Of a stretch of 10,347 nt of DNA, positions 6,862-10,347 are shown one piece after another. Source of the DNA: Deltaproteobacteria bacterium. Lineage in GTDB: Bacteria; Bdellovibrionota; UBA1018; UBA923. The position numbers were made by a program, and so were the translations under genes. The stretch lies in NCBI GenBank assembly GCA_016194725.1, contig JACQAW010000303.1:1-10347 (forward strand). Direction: 5' to 3'. The notes beneath the pieces are model-generated. The model searched no databases, was not told where the DNA came from, and worked only from the letters and a program-made list of their open reading frames with translations. Every line of letters starts with the position of its first letter. Within the stretch, counting starts at the first letter, position 1.

Positions 6862-7803
6862 ATGCAGATATTTCACGGTTACGAAGAAGTAAATCAGGCC
6901 TTTCCCTGTCCGATTCTGACGATCGGCAACTATGACGGCTTGCATCTGGGGCATCGGCAGATCATTGAATCCGTGATCAAGCGGGCCCGTGCACAGAAGG
7001 GTACCTCGGTGGTTTATACCTTTCGTCCGCACCCTCATCTTGCGCTTACGCCGGATGAGGAGCTACAGCTCATCAATACTTACGATGAGAAGCTGGATCT
7101 GCTCGCGGAAATCGGGGTTGATGTTGTCGTCGAGCAGCCGTTCAGCCGCAAGTTTTCGACCATCACTCCCGAAAAATTCTTCAGCGACATTCTTGTCAAA
7201 CGGCTTTCGGCGCACGCGATTTACGTTGGCTATGATTTTGGCTTTGGAAAGAATCGGTCGGGCACGCTGGATATGTTGCGGGGCTTTTGTCAGGCTGAAG
7301 GCGTAGAGCTGCACGTGGCCAAGCCGCTAAAAATCGATGGCGAAATATGTTCCAGCTCCCGCATCCGCGCTCATCTGAAGGCGGGGGACGTTACTTCGGC
7401 CAACAAGCTGCTTGGGCGGGAGTTTTTTTATCGGGGAGTGGTTGTTCGGGGCAATGGCCGCGGCCATAAAATAGGCTTTGCGACCGCGAACGTGAAGACC
7501 GATAGCAAGCTCCGGGTCAAGGAAGGCGTATACGCCACGCTTGCCAAGTTTAAGGGCGAGGTTTTCAAAAGCGTGACCAACGTCGGGCGCCAGCCCACTT
7601 TCAACAAGGACTCCGAGGTTCCCGTGGCGGTCGAAACCCATCTTTTCGACTTCGAGCGCGACATCTATGGCGAAGTGCTTGAAGTGCGAATGGTGGAGCG
7701 TCTGCGCGACGAAATTCGTTTTGACGGCGTGGAAAATCTCGTAAAGCAGATTCGGACGGATGTCGAAGCCGTCAGGAAGATTCTCGAAAATATAAAATGT
7801 TGA
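6862..7803 (+). CDS. ribF: Bifunctional riboflavin kinase / FAD synthetase
   Basis: Converts riboflavin to FMN and then FMN to FAD with ATP in the cytoplasm. It has 313 residues, normal for the family. The N-terminal FMN adenylyltransferase domain (about 1-165) shows the nucleotidyltransferase signature LTIGNYDGLHLGHRQ (19-33), VGYDFGFGKNRSG (122-134) and SSSRIRAHL (164-172). The C-terminal riboflavin kinase domain (about 183-310) shows GNGRGHKIGFATANV (197-211, with Ala where most have Pro in GFPTAN), EGVYAT, VTNVGRQPTF (238-247) and ETHLFDFERDIYG. The frame is open further upstream, but an earlier start would lie inside ykgJ; the ATG four bases after the ykgJ stop gives the usual family N-terminus. 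The stop overlaps the aroE start by seven bases. Confidence 0.95.
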   Translation: MQIFHGYEEVNQAFPCPILTIGNYDGLHLGHRQIIESVIKRARAQKGTSVVYTFRPHPHLALTPDEELQLINTYDEKLDLLAEIGVDVVVEQPFSRKFSTITPEKFFSDILVKRLSAHAIYVGYDFGFGKNRSGTLDMLRGFCQAEGVELHVAKPLKIDGEICSSSRIRAHLKAGDVTSANKLLGREFFYRGVVVRGNGRGHKIGFATANVKTDSKLRVKEGVYATLAKFKGEVFKSVTNVGRQPTFNKDSEVPVAVETHLFDFERDIYGEVLEVRMVERLRDEIRFDGVENLVKQIRTDVEAVRKILENIKC

Positions 7804-8660
7804 AACTTGGAATTACCGGTTATCCGCTGAGGCACACAAAATCACCGGGGCTTCATCGGGGGTTTTTACGGATTTCGGAGCTCAAAGGCGCCTATGACGT
7901 ATTGCCCTTTGATCCAGCGGCAGGCAGAGCCGCATTCTTCGTTTTTCTCGATGGTCTGCGGGAACAAGGCTACCTTGGTCTGAACGTCACGATTCCGCAT
8001 AAAGAATGGGCCTTCGAATATGCCGCGAAGCATGGCGGCCCTGTTGCGGGTTTTTTTGGAAATTGCGCGAAGCGCGTGCGTGCGGCGAATACACTGATTT
8101 TCGACAACGGGCGGGTATATTCGGCGAACACGGATGCTCAGGGCATATGGTGCGATGTGGGCAGATGGCTTCCGGGCATGGAAGCGCTGGATGTCCTGAT
8201 CGTGGGCACGGGTGGCGCGGCACGCGGCGTGCTTGCAGGCATTCTGGAGCGGCATGAGAGTGCCGGCAGCGTCCGTGGCGTAAAGATCTGGGGGCGCGAC
8301 AAGCGCAAGTCGGCGGCCCTCGAGAGACTCCTGCCATCGCGGTTCAAGGGGGCGCGGTTCAATGATTCATTGCCGCTGCTGATTGTCTGGTGTTTGTCGC
8401 CGCTGTCGAAATCCGCAAGCTCTGTGGTGTGGCGGGAAATAGGGGCGCTGTATGACAGGGCCCTGATTTTCCTCTATGATCTGAACTATGGCGAACGCTC
8501 GAAAGGTACGGCGGCTCTAGTGGGGCGCCGCCGGCGGCGTACCGGAATGGGAATGCTGCGGCTCCAGGCATCCGCCTCATTTTCGATCTGGCTGGAGTTT
8601 GCGAAGGTCGACCAGGACGGCATCCGGCGATTTGAAAAAAGCCGCCTCTGGATTGCGTAA
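7797..8660 (+). CDS. aroE: Shikimate dehydrogenase, divergent in the cofactor half
   Basis: Reduces 3-dehydroshikimate to shikimate with NADPH in aromatic amino acid synthesis. It has 287 residues and a full-length family plan. The substrate domain shows GYPLRHTKSP (8-17; Thr replaces the first Ser of the usual HSxSP), NVTIPHK with catalytic Lys69, and ANT...NTD with Asp113. The dinucleotide-binding glycine loop is GTGGAA (137-142). Gln257 in the C-terminal MLRLQASASFSIW segment matches the conserved substrate contact. The cofactor half departs from consensus: GRD (166-168) stands where NRT usually binds the NADP phosphate, and VWCLSP where NATP is usual. The ATG overlaps the end of ribF by seven bases, implying coupled translation. 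YdiB- or AroE-like relatives with other cofactor preference are an alternative, so the exact activity is slightly uncertain. Confidence 0.88.
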   Translation: MLKLGITGYPLRHTKSPGLHRGFLRISELKGAYDVLPFDPAAGRAAFFVFLDGLREQGYLGLNVTIPHKEWAFEYAAKHGGPVAGFFGNCAKRVRAANTLIFDNGRVYSANTDAQGIWCDVGRWLPGMEALDVLIVGTGGAARGVLAGILERHESAGSVRGVKIWGRDKRKSAALERLLPSRFKGARFNDSLPLLIVWCLSPLSKSASSVVWREIGALYDRALIFLYDLNYGERSKGTAALVGRRRRRTGMGMLRLQASASFSIWLEFAKVDQDGIRRFEKSRLWIA

Positions 8661-8830
8661 AAAAACCAGCCGCAGCAATACCGATATCGGCCCCCAGGTT
8701 CGGCCAGGTTCAGGTTATTTCAAACCCGAAAGCCCAGGCTTAAGCTGGAATGGCGCCGTCAGGGTGGACGCGACCATTTCGGAAGTCGACTTACGTGGCA
8801 GAATCTGCCGCCCGGTGCCTCTACTAGCAT

Positions 8831-8850
8831 TCGCGCAGCATCGCGCAGCG
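8831..8850 (+). repeat. Tandem decamer repeat just upstream of the pilB -35
   Basis: TCGCGCAGCA is followed directly by TCGCGCAGCG: two copies of a 10-bp unit, identical at nine positions, that end exactly where the TTGACA hexamer begins. A one-helical-turn direct repeat at this place is typical of activator half-sites lying on one face of the DNA. The binding protein is unknown and function is inferred from position. Confidence 0.5.
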
Positions 8851-8879
8851 TTGACAAAAATTGTCACGAACTCTACGCT
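8851..8879 (+). promoter_or_regulatory. Probable sigma-70-type pilB promoter with dyad over the -35
   Basis: A perfect -35 hexamer TTGACA (8851-8856) is followed after 17 bp by a weak -10 TACGCT (8874-8879). The -35 is embedded in the dyad TGACAA-AAA-TTGTCA (8852-8866), so a bound repressor would block polymerase. A second dyad CGCTT/AAGCG (8876-8891) covers the -10 and predicted start. The predicted leader is about 90 bases before the pilB ATG. The weak -10 fits activation from the adjacent decamer repeats. Confidence 0.5.
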
Positions 8880-8910
8880 TTAAATTAAGCGCAAGACGCG
8901 TTTTGTACCT

Positions 8911-8954
8911 GGTGGCGACAAAATCGGGCTTCATCAGCCATTTTGTGCGTCACC
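8911..8954 (+). promoter_or_regulatory. Long hairpin in the pilB 5' leader
   Basis: The outer arms 8911-8924 (GGTGGCGACAAAAT) and 8940-8954 (ATTTTGTGCGTCACC) pair with one mismatch and one bulge. They enclose an inner stem GGCT/AGCC (8927-8930 with 8936-8939) and a TCATC loop. The hairpin ends ten bases before the GGGAAGA ribosome binding site (8964-8970) of pilB. It lacks a real T run, so a terminator is unlikely. It could protect the mRNA, bind a protein, or form part of a leader switch; it does not match the c-di-GMP riboswitch consensus I know. Confidence 0.5.
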
Positions 8955-8977
8955 ACTATTTCAGGGAAGAAGCAAAG

Positions 8978-10347
8978 ATGTCACGGGCGTTGGCAGATAC
9001 GTTACTCAAAGATAAAATCGTTTCGCCTCAACAGCACCAGGAGGCGGTCGACGCGAACAAGATTCGCGGCGAGAATGCCATTACCTTTCTCATAAATAAG
9101 AAATACCTCGCCGAAGCGAAGCTGCTCCAGTACCTGAGCCAGAAATACGGGCTGCCGGCCATTAATCTCATGAAGTATGAGATCAATCCCGAAATAATCA
9201 AGCTCGTGCCCGCCGATGTAGCCCGCAAGCATCAGGTGGTGCCTATCCAGAAAAACAAGGGCGTGCTGGTCTGTGCAATCGCCGATCCGACTCAGCTCAT
9301 GATGCTCGAAGACATCAAGTTCCGCACGAAATCAAACGTGGAGGCTGTTCTTACGAGCTTCAGCGCGATGGAGGCGGCGCTAAACAAGTATTACACCGGT
9401 TCGTCGCAGATGGCTGAAGCCGTCAATGTTTTCCAGAAAAGCAGCGATGGAAAGGAATTCAGCGAGGACATCAATAGGAATGTCGCGATCCAGGTCGATG
9501 CAGGAGCAGCGACCGACAAAGACGCACCTGTCATCAGCTTGGTGAACACGATTCTCGTCGAATGTATCCGCCGTAACGCGTCTGATGTGCATATCGAAGC
9601 CTACGAGCATTCCTCGCGAGTGCGTATGCGAATCGACGGCGTCCTTCAGGAAATCACCGCGATTCCCCAGGAAATGCGACGTCCGCTCATCGCCCGCATC
9701 AAGATCATGAGCAAGCTCGATATCTCGGAATCAAGATTACCCCAGGACGGTCGAATCAAAATCAAAGTAGGAAGCGGCGAGGTCGATTTCCGCGTCTCGA
9801 CCATGCCCTGCCTTTTTGGCGAAAAAGCCGTGCTTCGTATGCTTGCCAAGGGCAATCTGAATTTGAATCTGATGAAGCTAGGTTTCGAGGCGCAGGCCCT
9901 GACCCTTTTCAAGAAAGGGGTCTCCCAGCCCAATGGTATGGTGCTGGTCACGGGTCCCACGGGTAGTGGGAAAACGACGACCCTTTACTCGGCCCTCGCC
10001 GAAGTTAACGTGATTACCGATAATCTCTCGACCGCCGAAGACCCCGTCGAATACAACCTTGAAGGTGTCAATCAGGTGCAGGTGAATAAAGACATCGGTC
10101 TGACATTCGCCGCGGTATTGCGTACGCTTTTGCGCCAGGACCCGGACACGATACTGGTCGGCGAGATACGCGATTACGAAACGGCTGAGGTCGCTATTCA
10201 AGCGGCGCTTACGGGCCACTTGGTGTTGTCCACTATGCATACCAACGACGCGCCCAGCACGGTCGTCAGGTTGATGAACATGGGGATCGAAGCGTTTCTA
10301 GTCACGTCAGCCGTCAACACCATCGTTGCCCAGCGTCTGTTGCGCAC
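8978..10347 (+). CDS. pilB: Type IV pilus extension ATPase, 3' end cut by window edge
   Basis: Hexameric cytoplasmic motor ATPase of the GspE/PilB family that drives pilus assembly at the inner membrane. The first 456 codons are present; full proteins are about 560-570 residues, so the C-terminal part, including the usual zinc-binding cysteines, is missing. An N-terminal MshEN-type domain (about 1-138) is followed by a linker and the N2 domain from about 184 (PVISLVNTILVECIRRNASDVHIE). The motor domain has Walker A GPTGSGKT (326-333), Asp box STAEDPVEYNLEG (351-363), Walker B region RQDPDTILVGEIRD with Glu396, and His box TGHLVLSTMHTND (412-424). PilB is preferred over GspE or PilT because of the MshEN domain and the VNQVQVNKDIGLTFA segment. 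The first MshEN repeat lacks the RLG motif tied to c-di-GMP binding. The start ATG follows GGGAAGA with an eight-base gap. Confidence 0.94.
   Translation, partial: MSRALADTLLKDKIVSPQQHQEAVDANKIRGENAITFLINKKYLAEAKLLQYLSQKYGLPAINLMKYEINPEIIKLVPADVARKHQVVPIQKNKGVLVCAIADPTQLMMLEDIKFRTKSNVEAVLTSFSAMEAALNKYYTGSSQMAEAVNVFQKSSDGKEFSEDINRNVAIQVDAGAATDKDAPVISLVNTILVECIRRNASDVHIEAYEHSSRVRMRIDGVLQEITAIPQEMRRPLIARIKIMSKLDISESRLPQDGRIKIKVGSGEVDFRVSTMPCLFGEKAVLRMLAKGNLNLNLMKLGFEAQALTLFKKGVSQPNGMVLVTGPTGSGKTTTLYSALAEVNVITDNLSTAEDPVEYNLEGVNQVQVNKDIGLTFAAVLRTLLRQDPDTILVGEIRDYETAEVAIQAALTGHLVLSTMHTNDAPSTVVRLMNMGIEAFLVTSAVNTIVAQRLLR

Larger units (their letters stand above)
8661..8977. other. Intergenic region between aroE and pilB, no convincing gene
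   Basis: These 317 bases hold regulatory-looking structure but no gene I can support. From the left: a CCGATATCGG palindrome at 8681-8690; a CCAGGTTC repeat with 10-bp period (8694-8701 and 8704-8711) plus a partial third copy; a short dyad GGCAG/CTGCC near 8796-8808; and tandem decamers at 8831-8850. A promoter-like element then follows at 8851-8879, with a leader hairpin at 8911-8954. No T-run terminator is evident after aroE, so read-through into pilB is possible. Confidence 0.7.

Noticed and set aside
8599..8883. 94-codon + strand frame overlapping the end of aroE and the following gap
   Set aside because: It overlaps aroE by about 60 bases in another frame, runs through the promoter-like repeats, has no clear ribosome binding site and shows no recognisable motif.
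8886..8977. c-di-GMP riboswitch in the pilB leader
   Set aside because: Such switches are known before pilus genes in related bacteria, but the conserved core is absent; only a simple hairpin is visible.

Overview
This is a 10.3 kb stretch of a Gram-negative-type bacterial chromosome with moderate GC content. It holds nine protein genes in three blocks, and the genes at both window edges are cut. A type III glutamine synthetase, a CHASE2 sensor kinase paired with an NtrC-type sigma-54 activator, and a PilB of the type seen in Myxococcus and Bdellovibrio together suggest a member of the former Deltaproteobacteria, perhaps Bdellovibrionota. That placement comes from recall of family members and is only moderately confident. 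There are no rRNA or tRNA genes, CRISPR arrays, insertion sequences or phage genes.

Layout. (1) Positions 1-1991, + strand: the 3' nine-tenths of a type III glutamine synthetase, closed by a perfect 18-bp-stem terminator that can also serve the opposing genes. (2) Positions 2090-2955, - strand: a ParA/Soj-like ATPase gene followed, with an ATGA overlap, by a small very basic protein of unknown function. (3) Positions 3119-6396, - strand: a two-component pair, the CHASE2 histidine kinase first and then the sigma-54-dependent response regulator, 20 bp apart. (4) Positions 6501-8660, + strand: a tight three-gene operon of a YkgJ-type cysteine-cluster protein, the bifunctional FAD synthetase ribF, and shikimate dehydrogenase aroE. 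(5) A 317-bp gap with a promoter-like element, tandem decamer repeats and a long leader hairpin. (6) Position 8978 to the right edge: the start of the type IV pilus extension ATPase pilB.

Most genes are housekeeping and well formed. The unusual part is the minus-strand half. The ParA-like protein keeps its Walker A motif and C-terminal third but lacks, in frame, about 55-60 central residues that normally carry the Walker B block. The histidine kinase seems to lack, also in frame, about 12-16 residues at the start of its ATPase domain. These are either real remodelled proteins or deletions or assembly errors. The parA-small basic protein pair, which has no parB beside it, is the best candidate here for an undescribed system. 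The pilB leader, with its dyad over the -35, tandem repeats and hairpin, is the best candidate for undescribed regulation.
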